A stretch of DNA of 64,000 bases from Cristatella mucedo (lineage: Eukaryota > Bryozoa > Phylactolaemata > Cristatellidae): assembly GCA_009760855.2 (NCBI GenBank), contig WPIO01000034.1:3295001-3359000 (forward strand). The letters run 5' to 3'. Shown one piece after another: positions 30,826 through 44,629 of this stretch. A program made the position numbers and the translations under genes. Within the stretch, counting starts at the first letter, position 1. The number at the start of each line of letters is the position of its first letter. The notes under the pieces were generated by a model. It did no database searches and was not told the origin of the DNA. It saw nothing but the letters and a program-made list of their open reading frames with translations.

Positions 30826-33800
30826 CTGCTGAATAAAATGCCGTTGGCGATACGCACACTTCGGTCGATTTCGAATATTTTAGCTACTTTATGCCAGTAG
30901 GAATAGAAGAGTCATCGTGAAGCAAGGAATAAGCCGGCCGGTGCCCCCACGGGTTCTTGGTAGTGTTTCAGCTGAAGGGTCCATACTCATTACATAATCA
31001 CCCAACTCAGACGTGTCAGACATTTTCTTGTTCCTTTCCTGCTGCCTCAATTGGAAGGGCAGCGGGTCACCCCAGGAGTCGCACCAGCAAAAGGACAGCA
31101 GTCTCGCCTGACCACAACCCCTTAACGAAGCCCTGCCTGAGACCCGAGCCGATCGGCCGGGGGCTATTGGATAGCGCGACACAAGCTCTGTACCCCTGAG
31201 CCTCACGTTCCGGCAAGACGGCAAAGTACTGTAAGCTGCAGGCAGGATAACACCCACTGATAAGACAAGTCAGACATTTTCTATTTCCTTCCCGTCTGCC
31301 TCTATTTAAAGGGCAGGTGGTCACAGCAGGAGTCGCGCCAGCAAAAGGACAGCAGTCTCGCCTGACCACAACCCCTTCACGAAGTGCTGCCTGAGACCCG
31401 AGCCGACCGGCCTATGGCTAATGGTAAGGGCAACACAAACTAGGTACCAGTGAGCCTCACCGTCCAGCAAGACAGGAAGCACCGTAAGCTGCAGGCACGA
31501 AAACTCCCACAGATAGCGTCTCTGCTCATTGACTAAGCTTAGCTTCTGAACTAAACTCAAAGTCTGAATGTCGCAAGCATGAGCAATCTGGGTAGCATTG
31601 AATTAACGTCGCGAAACTGTACTCTGGCGTAGGACGAGGCGAACGAGAGAACGTCTGGTGTCTTGGGAGAGGAAACGCACAGTTCTCATTCGCTGAGCAC
31701 AGAATGCTCAGTGATCATGAAGCAGCTTCAGAACCTCCCGTTGGTCCCACAAAAGGCCTGCAAGCCTGAGCGAAGTTGCTAGCTAGCAGTGACGTCTGAA
31801 CTCGGGCTGCAGTGAACAGCATTCTGGCACCTTCGACAAGGGTTTGTATGCCGTCTACATAGCGATTCCACCATTTTCGCAGTCCACGATATCTTGGGCA
31901 AACGTGCGTGCATGATCCTCGACAAAGTGTCCAGCCTGCATTTCCTATCCGAATGCGGCTGTTGCTAGCTTCACAGAATTTCACGTTTGTGTAGCCAGCA
32001 ATGAGTAGAAGGCATTATTCGCAACACCCGCACTATGCACTATCAAAGTACGATCAGTCATAGCACGGATACGCTTCGATGCCCTCATGGATTCCTTTGC
32101 TGCTACTCGAGGAGAACAAACAACCAAGGGACCGACTCGCGCCCGAAGACAGTAATCTGTCATAATGGCTGCAAATCAACTGTCAAGCTGCTTCGGCGGT
32201 GCGAAGGAAGTCCAAGTAACCGGCTCGGTCTTGCAGGGCTAATAAAAGGAGCTTGAAAGAATCGTCGCCTTTGATATACAGCCGCCCGGCTTTATTGCCG
32301 TCGTGCACCCCAGTCGTGCTTCACAGGCTTGGCTGAAGCAGCTTCAGTAAGATGCCAGGTAATAATTTAGTGTCACCACGACAAAGTTTTCGGTGGCATA
32401 CGGTAGCAAAAAAGCTGCCAACATAAACTCACCGAGTTCAGATAGTCGTAGAAGCTATCGCCTCTTGCTACATCTACTATAAGTATAAACTGTGCACGTT
32501 AAAATGCCCACACGACCGTGCCAACCTAGGGACCGCAGATACAAAAACTTTACTTTAGCAATTCGTGACAGGAAAGCATGACAATAATGTGCCTTGCTGC
32601 CCGAATGCAGTAGAACTGCAACGTGATGCAGGCGGTGGGGCGATAGAATAGCCAGCAATTTCCAGTAGTGAGAGAGCATCCGATTAAGAGTGAAAGCACT
32701 ATCGTTTGAAAGCAGGCCTAAGAAAGGTGGGCCGTTCCCAGAATGTAAGGTAAGGAGGCCAGTTCTCGAGGAACAAGGTCGAGGTGTCGAATGCTGGAAT
32801 GGGGTGATTATTTATTTCCAACTGTAAGTCGTAGTGATAGCTCCTAAGGCTCTACTGCAGCAAAACCAACGAGGAAGATACGTCAGCTAATACTTTTGAA
32901 GTATAGAACAAGCACAGATCGCAAAGAGCAAGGTGGCCATTTATCTGTCTGAGAGCCTGCCAGGTTCATCTGAGCCCGGTCAGACCTAAAGATTCAGGGC
33001 AACGATGAAATGTACATGATTGCCGTGACCACGACGTCCTGCCAGAGGTTGCTGATCTGAAAGCCGATGTCACGTAGTACCAAGTAGTATGAGGTAATTC
33101 CAAGGTTGGTCGATGTCACGTAGTAGAGAAAATTTTAAGAACCACTGAAGTGTAACAGTAATTACACAGTGTGAGTACGTAAGAATACTATGTGAAATGA
33201 ACCGAAGAAGCATATACAACTGTACGCATATTTGGATTAATTTTGACAACGACTAAGGTATTATTGAGATCCCATATGGTATTACGAACGATGCACAATT
33301 ACACAGTCAAAATAAGATATTACCTAGATCATAGCCATATCTACTCTCTTTCTAACCCTTTGCTTGCTCAAGTGAATCCTGAAAGTAGCAACTGGCGTGA
33401 GAAGGCATAACTGAGTGAGGGGAAAAGTCCAGAAAGCTAGGAGGTAGCCATGCACTTCTGTGGGACAAGATGTCCCGGATTTCGAGGCGGAATAACAATC
33501 TTCGTTGCTTAGGAATGACGAAAGTGAGATTCACAGTCGAGGATCGGCAGAACGAACCTGCTCGCGGATATTAATACCAGCAGTTTAATCGCTGGCTCGG
33601 TACTTATGAAGTGACCAATGCAGGCCTTCCGGGACCAGATTAGCCTGATCTTATTCTAAGGGACAGCCAGCATAGGAGAGCCCCACTATTTACCGGATAC
33701 AGCTGCTTGAGATGATTCTTAGATGCTTTGTCAGCGAATTGGGAAGCTCATGTAACTAGCACTAGTGAGAGATGGGAAGATCTAGTGCTGCTCCATGGCA

Positions 33801-34322
33801 GGCACCTGCAAGTGCTCGATGAGGTACACCCCCAGCAATGCAGTCAGTAAGCTCCTAACTCGACGAGGGGGGAGGGGCAGTAGGGATGCAGCGAACTAGG
33901 CAAGGCTGCATCGAGCTGCTCTTTAGCAGCTACAAGTAACTAGTGCAGCAAGCCTATGAGGGCACCGTGTGCCTTCGTGGCGTGTTCTTCCGCTCGAGCG
34001 AGCCTCCCGGTATTTAGCAATCTTGTGTTCCTAGGAAATACAATTTTAGTGCGTGTCAACTCATTCAGTATGGCATAACGATGGACCTGCGATTTCTATA
34101 GCAAGTGTCACCTCCACTGATATGACGAACCGCAGCCGTCGGCCGTCAGGCGCGACAGGCAGCTAGTTTATAAGCTGTAAAACATTAGGAGACAATAACC
34201 CCTTTGTGGTCTAAGCAGCTCTGCTAAACAGGCTCAAATCCTCGGCAAGGTAGCTGCTGTCTTGTTCTGCCAGCGCCTCTCTAGTGGCCAGTTTTTCATC
34301 CTTTATTGTTACAGCCAAAGTG
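30826..34322 (+). repeat. Array unit R1
   Basis: 3,497 bp. Internal 256-bp duplication at about 31016-31525. SINE2 relic at about 32740-32880. Inverted LINE-derived fragment at about 33350-33560. The copy is intermediate in divergence. Confidence 0.93.
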
Positions 34323-37300
34323 CTGCTGAATAAAAAGCCGTTGGCGATACGCGTACTTCAGTCGAACTCAAATATTTTAGCTACTTAATGCCAGTAGGAA
34401 TAGAAAAGTCATTGTGAAGCAAGGAATAAGCCGGCCGGTGCCCCCACGGGTTCTTGGTAGTGTTTCAGCTGAAGGGTCCATACTCATTACATAATCACCC
34501 AACTCAGAAGAGTCAGACATTTTCTTGTTCCTTTCCTGCTGCCTCAATTGGAAGGGCAGCGGGTCACCCCAGGAGTCGCACCAGCAAAAGGACAGCAGTC
34601 TCGCCTGACCACAACCCCTTAACGAAGCCCTGCCTGAGACCCGAGCCGATCGGCCGGGGGCTATTGGATACCGCCACACAAGCTCTGTACCCAAAAGCCT
34701 CACGTCCCAGCAATACGGCACAGTACTGTAAGCTGCAGGCAGGATAACACACACTGATAAGACGAGTCAGACATTTTCTATTTCCTTAACTGCTGCCTCT
34801 ATTTGAAGGGCAGGTGGTCACTGCAGGAGTCGGACCAGCAAAAGAACCACAGTCACGCCAGGCGTTACCCAGTCAACAAAGCCCTGGCTGACACCCGAGC
34901 GGATCGGCTAACGCTTATTGGCTAGCACGATGCGAGCTCGGGACAGCCGTGCCTCACCTTCCAGCAAGACAGGAAGCACCGCAGGCCGCAGGTAGGACAA
35001 CACCCACTGAGAGAGTCTCTGCTCATTGACTAAGCTTAGCTTCTGAACTAAGCAAGGAGGCTGAATGTCGCAAGCACGAGGAATCGTGGGTAGCATTGAA
35101 TTAACGTCGTGACACTGTACTCTGTCTTAGGACGAGCCGAACGATAGAACGTCTGGTGTCTAGGGAGAGGAAAAGCACAGTTCTCATTCGCTGAGCACAG
35201 AATGCTCAGTGCACATACAGCGGCCTCAGAACCTCCCGTTCGTCCCACAAAAGGCCGGCAAGCCTGGGCCAGGTTGCTAGCCAGCAGTGACGTCTGCCCT
35301 CGGGAGGCAGTAAACAGCGTTCTGGTGCCTTCGACTAGGATTTTCATGCCGTCTACATTGCAAGTCCAGCATTTTCGCAGGCTGCGAAATCTCGATCGAA
35401 CTTGTGTGCTTGTTCTTCGACATAGTGTCCAGCCTGCATTTACCATCCGAATGTGGCTGTTGATAGCTTCACATGATGCTACGATTGTGTAGCCAACGAT
35501 GAGTAGAGGGCCGTCATTGCAGCACCTACAAAATGCCTACCCAAAGTACGACCAGTCCGCACCGTTCCGCTTCGATGCCCTCATGGATTCCTTCACTGCT
35601 ACTCGAGGAGAACAAACAACCAAGGGACCGACTCACGCCCGAAGACAGTAATCTGTCATAATGGCTGCAAATCAACTGTCAAGCTGCTTGGGCAGTGCAA
35701 AGGAAGTCCAAGCAACCGGCTCAGTCTTGCAGGGCTAATAAAAGCAGCTTGAAAGAATCTTCGCCTTTGATAAACAGCCGCCCGGCTTTATTGCCCGTCG
35801 TGCACCCCAGTCGTGCTTCACAGGCTTGGCTGAAGCAGCCTCAGTAAGATGCTAGCTTATAGTTTAGTGTCACCTCGACAAAGTTTTCGGTGGCATACGG
35901 TAGCAAAAAAGCTGCCAACATAATCTCACCAAGTTTAGGTAGTCGTAGTAGCTATCGCCTCTTGCTAGATCTATTAAAAGTATAACCTGTACACACTTTA
36001 AAAATGCCCACACGACCGTGCCAACCTATGGACAGCAGAGATACACAAACTTTACTTTAGAAATTCGTGACAGGAGGGATGTCAATCATGTGCCTTGCAG
36101 CCCGAATGCAGTAGAACTGCAACGTGATGCAGGCGGTGGGGCGATAGAATAGCCAGCAATTTCCAGTAGTGAGAGAGCATCTGGTTTAAAGTGAAAGCAC
36201 TATCGTTTGAAAGCAGGCCTAAGAAAGGTGGGCCGTTCCCAGAATGTAAGGTAAGGAGGCCAGTTCTCGACGACCGAGGTCGAGGTGTCGAATGCTGCAT
36301 TGGGGTGATTATTTATTTCCAACTGAAAGTCGTAGTGATAGCTCTTAAGGCTCTACTGCTGCAACACCAATGAGGACGATACATCAGCTAATGGTTTTGA
36401 AGTATAGAATAAGCACAGATCGCCAAGAGCAAGGTGGCCATTTACCTGTCCGAGAGCCTGCCAGGTTCATCTGAGCCCGGTCAGACCTAAGGATTCGGGG
36501 CAAAGATGATATTACGTGATTGCCGTGACCACGACGTCCTGCCAGAGGTTGCTAATCTGAAAGCCGATGTCACCTAGTACCACGTAGTACGAGGTAATTC
36601 CAAGGTCGGTCGATGTCAAGAAGTAGAGAAAATTTCAAGAACCACTGAAGTGTAACAATAATTACACAGAGTGAGTACGTAAGAATACTATGTGAAATGA
36701 ACCGAAGAAGCATATACAACTGTAGGCATATTTGGATTAATTTTAACGACGACTAAGGTATTATTGAGATCCCATATGGTATTACGAACGATGCACAATT
36801 ACACAGTCAAAATAAGATATTATCCATATCTACTCTCTTTCTAACCCTTTGCATGCTCAAGTGAATCCTGAAAGTAGCAACTAGCATGAGAAGGCATAGC
36901 TGAGTGAGGGGAAAAGTCCAGAAAGCTAGGAGGTAGCCATGCACTTCCGTGGGACAAGATATCCCGGATTTTGAGGCGGAAGGAAAATCTTCGTTGCTTA
37001 GGAATGACGAAAGTGAGATTCACAGTCGAGGATCTGCAGAACAAACCTGCTCGCGGATATTAATACCAGCAGTGTAATCGCTGGCTCGGTACTTATGAAG
37101 TGACCAATGCAGGGACCAGATTAGCCATATCTTTTACTAAGGGACAGCGAGCATAGGAGAGCCCCACTATTTACCGGATACAGCTGCTTGAGATGATTCT
37201 TGAATGCTTTGTCAGCGTATTGGTAAGGAAATGTAACTAGCACTAGTGAGAGATGGGCAGATCTAGTGCTGCTTCATTGCAGTCACCGGCCAGCTCTCGA

Positions 37301-37759
37301 TGAGGTATACCCTCAGCAATGCAGTAAATAAACTCCTCACTCGACGAGGGGGGCAGTAGGGATGCAACAAACTAGGCGAGGCTGTATCGAGCTGCTCTTT
37401 AGCAGCTGTGAGTAGCTAGTGCGGCGAGCCTAGCACTGCTGGCACCGTGTACCTTCATGGCGCGTTCTACTGCTCGAGCAAGCCTCCCACAATCTAGCAA
37501 TCTTGAGTACCTAGAAAATACACTTTAAGTGTTTGTCAACTCAGTCAGGATGGCATAACGACTGACCCGCGATTTCTATAGCAGGTGTCACATTGGCAGC
37601 TAGTTTATAAGCAGTACAACATTAGGAGACAATAACCCCTTTGTGGTCTAAGCAGCTCTGCTAAACAGGCTCAAATCCTCGGCAAGGTAGCTGCTGTCTT
37701 GTTCTGCCAGCGCCTCTCCAGTGGCCAGTTCTTCATCCTTTATTGTTACAGCCAAAGTG
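34323..37759 (+). repeat. Array unit R2
   Basis: 3,437 bp. It differs from R1 and R3 by scattered substitutions and small indels (aataaaaag instead of aataaaatg at its first landmark). SINE2 relic at about 36240-36370. Confidence 0.94.
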
Positions 37760-40700
37760 CTGCTGAATAAAATGCCGTTGGCGAAACACATACTTCGGTC
37801 GAACTCGAATATTTTAGCTACTTTATGCCAGTAGGAATAGAAGAGTCATCGTGAAGCAAGGAATAAGCCGGCCGGTGCCCCCACGGGTTCTTGGTAGTGT
37901 TTCAGCTGAAGGGTCCATACTCATTACATAATCACCCAACTCAGACGTGTCAAGACATTTTCTTGTTCCTTTCCTGCTGCCATAATTGGAAGGACAGCTG
38001 GTCACCTTAGGAGTCGTGCCAGGAAACGGACAGCAGCCTCGCCTGACCACAACCCCTTAACAAATCCCTGCCTGAGACCCGAGCCGATCGGCCGGGGGCT
38101 ATTGGCTAGCGCGACCCAAGCTTAGTACACCTGAGCCTCACGTTCCGGCAAGACGGCACAGTACTGTAAGCTGCAGGCAGGATAACACCCACTGATAAGA
38201 CAAGTCAGACATTTTCTCGTTCCTTCCCTGCTGCCTCCATTTAAAGGGCAGGTGGTCACAGCAGGAGTCGCTCCAGCAAAAGGACAGCAGTCTCGCCTGA
38301 CCACAACCCCTTCACGAAGTGCTGCCTGAGACCCGAGCCGACCGGCCTGCGGCTGTTGGCTAGGGCGACACAAGCTAGGTACCGGTAAGCCTCACCGTCC
38401 AGCAAGACGGGAAGCACCGTAAGCTGCAGGCACGACAACTCCCACAGATGGCGTCTCTGCTCATTGACTAAGCTTAGCTTCTGAACTAAACTCAAAGTCT
38501 GAATGTCGAAAGCATGAGCAATCGCGAACGTCTGGTGTCTTGGATGAAGAAAAGCACAGTTCTCATTCGCTGAGTACAGAATGCTCAGATAACATAGATC
38601 GGCCTCAGAATCTCCTATTGGTTCCACAAAAGCCCTGCAAGCCTGAGCCAGGTTAACCTCTGCACTCGGGGGGGGGGGGCAATGAACAGCGCTCTGGCAC
38701 GTTCGACTAGGATTTTCATGCCGTCTACATAGCGATTCCAGCATTTTCCCAGTCCACGATATCTACTGCTAATTTGCGTTTGTGTTCTTCGACATAGTGT
38801 CCAGCCTGTATTTATTATCCGAACGTGGCTGTTGGTAGCTTCACAGAATTTCACGACTGTGTAGCCATCGATGAGTAGAAGGCTTTCTTTGCAGCACCCC
38901 CACTATGCCCACGCAAAGTACGACCAGTCATAGCACGGATACGCTTCGATGCCCTCATAGATTCCTTCGCTGCTACTCGAGGAGAACAAACAACCAAGGG
39001 ACCGACTCGCGCCCGAAGACAGTAATCTGTCATAATGGCTGCAAATCAACTGTCAAGCTGCTTGGGCAGTGCAAAGGAAGTCCAAGCAACCGGCTCAGTC
39101 TTGCAGGGCTAATAAAAGCAGCTTGAAAGAATCGTCGCCTTTGATAAACAGCCGCCCGGCTTTATTGCCCGTCGTGCACCCCAGTCGTGCTTCACAGGCT
39201 TGGCTGAAGCAGCCTCAGTAAGATGCTAGCTTATAGTTTAGTGTCACCTCGACAAAGTTTTCGGTGGCATACGGTAGCAAAAAAGCTGCCAACATAATCT
39301 CACCAAGTTTAGGTAGTCGTAGTAGCTATCGCCTCTTGCTAGATCTATTAAAAGTATAACCTGCACACACTTTAAAAATGCCCACACGACCGTGCCAACC
39401 TATGGACAGCAGAGATACACAAACTTTACTTTAGAAATTCGTGACAGGAAGGATGTCAATCATGTGCCTTGCAGCCCGAATGCAGTAGAACTGCAACGTG
39501 ATGCAGGCGGTGGGGCGATAGAATAGCCAGCAATTTCCAGTAGTGAGAGAGCATCTGGTTTAAAGTGAAAGCACTATCGTTTGAAAGCAGGCCTAAGAAA
39601 GGTGGGCCGTTTCCAGAATGTAAGGTAAGGAGGCCAGTTCTCGAGGACCAAGGTCGAGGTGTCGAATGCTGCATTGGGGTGATTATTTATTTCCAACTGA
39701 AAGTCGTAGTGATAGCTCTTAAGGCTCTACTGCTGCAACACCAATGAGGACGATACATCAGCTAAAAGTTTTGAAGTATAGAACAAGCACAGATCGCGAA
39801 GAGCAAGGTGGCCATTTACCTGTTTGAGAGCCTGCCAGGCTCAGCTGGGCCCGGTCAGATCTAGAGATTCGGGGCAACGATGGAACTACGTGATTGCCGT
39901 GAGCACGACGTCCTGCCAGAGGTTGCTAATCTGAAAGCCGATGTCACCTAGTACCAAGTAGTACGAGGTAATTCCAAGGTCGGTCGATGTCAAGAAGTAG
40001 AGAAAATTTCAAGAACCACTGAAGTGCAACAATAATTACACAGAGTGAGTACGTAAGAATGCTATGTGGAATGAACCGAAGAAGCATATACAACTGTAGG
40101 CATATTTGGATTAATTTTGACAACGACTAAGGTATTATTGAGATCCCATATGGTATTAGGAGCTATGCACCATTACACGGTCAAAATAAGATATTATCTA
40201 GATCCAAGTCATATCTACTCTCTTTCTAACCCTTTGCATGCTCAAGTGAATCCTGAAAGTAGCAACTGGCGTGAGAAGGCATAACTGAGTGAGGGGAAAA
40301 GTCCAGAAAGCTAGGAGGTAGCCATGCACTTCCGTGGGACAAGATGTCCCGGATTTCGAGGCGGAATAACAATCTTCGTTGCTTAGGAATGACGAAAGTG
40401 AGATTCACAGTCGAGGATCTACAGAACAAACCTGCTCGCGGATATTAATACCAGCAGTTTAATCGCTGGCTCGGTACTTATGAAGTGACCAATGCAGGCC
40501 TTCCGGGACCAGATTAGCCTGATCTTTTTCTAAGGGACAGCGAGTACAGGAGAGCCGACTATTTACCGGATACAGCTGCTTGAGATGATTCTTAGATGCT
40601 TTGTCAGCGTATTGGGAAGCACATGTACCTAGCAGTAGTGATCTATTGGCAGATCTAGTGCTGCTCCATGGCAGAAAGCGGCAATCGTTCGATGAGGTAC

Positions 40701-41189
40701 ACCCCCAGCAATGCATTAAGAAAACTCCTCACTCGACGAGGGGGCCGTATGGATGGTGCAAACTAGGCGAGGCTGTATCGAGCTGCTCTTTAGCAGCTGC
40801 GAGTAACTAGTGCTGCGAGCGCATGCGGGCACCGTGTGCCTTCGCGGCGTGTTCTTCCGCTCGAGCGAGCCTCCCGGTATCTAGCAATCTTGTGTTCCTA
40901 GAAAATACACTTTTAGTGTGTGTCAACTCAGTCAGTATGGCATAACGACGGACCTGCGATTTCTATAGCAAGTGTCACCTCTACTGATATGACGAACCGC
41001 AGCCGTCGGCCGTCAGGCGCGACAGGCAGCTAGTTTATAAGCTGTTAAACATTAGGAGACAATAACTCCTTTGTGGTCTAAGCAGCTCTGCTAAACAGGC
41101 TCAAATCCTCGGCAAGGTAGCTGCTGTCTTGTTCTGCCAGCGCCTCTCCAGTGGCCAGTTCTTCATCCTTAATTGTTACAGCCAAAATG
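37760..41189 (+). repeat. Array unit R3 (higher-order type a)
   Basis: 3,430 bp. Nearly identical to R5 over its whole length. It shares the short deletion before the poly-G run (about 38654-38683) that R4 lacks. SINE2 relic at about 39610-39740. Confidence 0.96.
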
Positions 41190-44100
41190 CTGCTGAATAA
41201 AATGCCGTTGGCGATACGCACACTTCGGTCGAACTCGAATATTTTAGCTACTTTATGCCAGTAGGAATAGAAGAGTCATCGTGAAGCAAGGAATAAGCCG
41301 GCCGGTGCCCCCACGGGTTCTTGGTAGTGTTTCAGCTGAAGGGTCCATACTCATTACATAATCACCCAACTCAGACGTGTCAGACATTTTCTTGTTCCTT
41401 TCCTGCTGCCATAATTGGAAGGACAGCTGGTCACCTTAGGAGTCGTGCCAGGAAACGGACAGCAGTCTCGCCTGACCACAACCCCTTAACAAATCCCTGC
41501 CTGAGACCCGAGCCGATCGGCCTACGACTATTGGCTAGCGCGAACCAAGCTTAGTACACCTGAGCCTCACGTTCCGGCAAGACGGCACAGTACTGTAAGC
41601 TGCAGGCAGGATAACACCCACTGATAAGACAAGTCAGACATTTTCTCGTTCCTTCCCTGCTGCCTCCATTTAAAGGGCAGGTGGTCACAGCAGGAGTCGC
41701 TCCAGCAAAAGGACAGCAGTCTCGCCTGACCACAACCCCTTCACGAAGTGCTGCCTGAGACCCGAGCCGACCGGCCTGCGGCTGTTGGCTAGGGCGACAC
41801 AAGCTAGGTACCGGTAAGCCTCACCGTCCAGCAAGACGGGAAGCACCGTAAGCTGCAGGCACGACAACTCCCACAGATGGCGTCTCTGCTCATTGACTAA
41901 GCTTAGCTTCTGAACTAAATTCAAAGTCCGAATGTCGCAAGCATGAGCAATCGCGAACGTCTGGTGTCTTGGATGAAGAAAAGCACAGTTCTCATTCGCT
42001 GAGTACAGAATGCTCAGATAACATAGATCGGCATCAGAATCTCCTATTGGTTCCACAAAAGCCCTGCAAGCCTGAGCAAGGTTGCTAGCTAACAATAACC
42101 TCTGCACTCGGTGGGGGGGGGCAGTGAACAGCGTTCTGGCACGTTCGACTAGGATTTTCATGCCGTCTGCATAGCGATTCCAGCAATTTCCCAGTCCACG
42201 ATATCTACTGCTAACTTGCGTTCGTGTTCTTCGACATAGTGTCCAGCCTGTATTTATTATCCGAACGTGGCTGTTGGTAGCTTCACAGAATTTCACGATT
42301 GTGTAGCCATCGATGAGTAGAAGGCTTTCTTTGCAGCACCCCCACTATGCCCACCCAAAGTACGACCAGTCATAGCACGGATACGCTTCGATGCCCTCAT
42401 GGATTCCTTCGCTGCTACTCGAGGAGAACAAACAACCAAGGGACCGACTCACGCCCGAAGACAGTAATCTGTCATAATGGCTGCAAATCAACTGTCAAGC
42501 TGCTTCGGCGGAGCGAAGGAAGTCCAAGTAACCGGCTCGGTCTTGCAGGGCTAATAAAAGGAGCTTGAAAGAATCGTCGCCTTTGATATACAGCCGCCCG
42601 GCTTTATTGCCGTCGTGCACCCCAGTCGTGCTTCACAGGCTTGGCTGAAGCAGCCTCAGTAAGATGCCAGGTAATAATTTAGTGTCACCACGACACAGTT
42701 TTCGGTGGCATACGGTAGCAAAAAAGCTGCGTACATAAACTCACCAAGTTCAGATAGTCGTAGAAGCTATCGCCTCTTGCTACATCTACTATAAGTATAA
42801 ACTGTGCACGTTAAAATGTCCACACGACCGTGCCAACCTATGGACAGCAGAGATACACAAACTTTACTTTAGAAATTCGTGACAGGAAGGATGTCAATCA
42901 TGTGCCTTGCAGCCCGAATGCAGTAGAACTGCAACGTGATGCAGGCGGTGGGGCGATAGAATAGCCAGCAATTTCCAGTAGTGAGAGAGCATCTGGTTTA
43001 AAGTGAAAGCACTATCGTTTGATAGCAGGCCTAAGAAAGGTGGGCCGTTTCCAGAATGTAAGGTAAGGAGGCCAGTTCTCGACGACCAAGGTCGAAGTGT
43101 CGAATGCTGGATTGGGGTGATTATTTATTTCCAACTGAAAGTCGTAGTGATAGCTCTTAAGGCTCTACTGCTGCAACACCAATGAGGACGATACATCAGC
43201 TAATGGTTTTGAAGTATAGAATAAGCACAGATCGCCAAGAGCAAGGTGGCCATTTACCTGTCTGAGAGCCTGCCAGGTTTATCTGAGCCCGGTCAGACCT
43301 AAAGGTTCGGGGCAACGATGAAATGTACATGATTGCCGTGACCACGACGTCCTGCAAGAGGTTGCTGATTGAAAGCCGATGTCACCTAGTACCAAGTAGT
43401 ACGAGGTAATTCCAAGGTCGGTCGATGTCAAGAAGTAGAGAAAATTTCAAGAACTACTGAAGTGTAACAATAATTACACAGAGTGAGTACGTAAGAATAC
43501 TATGTAAATTAATCCGAAGAAGCACATACAGCTGTAGGCGTATTTGGATTAATTTTGACGACGACTAAGGTAATATTGAGATCCCATATGGTATTAGGAG
43601 CTATGCACCATTACACGGTCAAAATAAGATATTATCTAGATCCAAGTCATATCTACTCTCTTTCTAACCCTTTGCATGCTCAAGTGAATCCTGAAAGTAG
43701 CAACTGGCGTGAGAAGGCATAACTGAGTGAGGGGAAAAGTCCAGAAAGCTAGGAGGTAGCCATGCACTTCCGTGGGACAAGATGTCCCGGATTTCGAGGC
43801 GGAATAACAATCTTCGTTGCTTAGGAATGACGAAAGTGAGATTCACAGTCGAGGATCTACAGAACAAACCTGCTCGCGGATATTAATACCAGCAGTGTAA
43901 TCGCTGGCTCGGTACATATGAAGTGACCAATGCAGGCCTTCCGGGACCAGATTAGCCTGATCTTTTTCTAAGGGACAGCGAGTACAGGAGAGCCGACTAT
44001 TTACCGGATACAGCTGCTTGAGATGATTCTTAGATGCTTTGTCAGCGTATTGGGAAGCACATGTACCTAGCAGTAGTGATCTATTGGCAGATCTAGTGCT

Positions 44101-44629
44101 GCTCCATGGCAGAAAGCGGCAATCGTTCGATGAGGTACACCCCCAGCAATGCATTAAGAAAACTCCTCACTCGACGAGGGGGGGCCGTATGGATGGTGCA
44201 AACTAGGCGAGGCTGTATCGAGCTGCTCTTTAGCAGCTGCGAGTAACTAGTGCTGCGAGCGCATGCGGGCACCGTGTGCCTTCGCGGCGTGTTCTTCCGC
44301 TCGAGCGAGCCTCCCGGTATCTAGCAATCTTGTGTTCCTAGAAAATACACTTTTAGTGTGTGTCAACTCAGTCAGTATGGCATAACGACGGACCTGCGAT
44401 TTCTATAGCAAGTGTCACCTCTACTGATATGACGAACCGCAGCCGTCGGCCGTCAGGCGCGACAGGCAGCTAGTTTATAAGCTGTTAAACATTAGGAGAC
44501 AATAACTCCTTTGTGGTCTAAGCAGCTCTGCTAAACAGGCTCAAATCCTCGGCAAGGTAGCTGCTGTCTTGTTCTGCCAGCGCCTCTCCAGTGGCCAGTT
44601 CTTCATCCTTAATTGTTACAGCCAAAATG
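41190..44629 (+). repeat. Array unit R4 (higher-order type b)
   Basis: 3,440 bp. Its start is nearly identical to the start of the truncated R6 at 48054. The minus strand has the longest array ORF (41685-42296, 203 codons). That ORF is split or shifted in every other unit, so I do not regard it as a gene. Confidence 0.96.
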
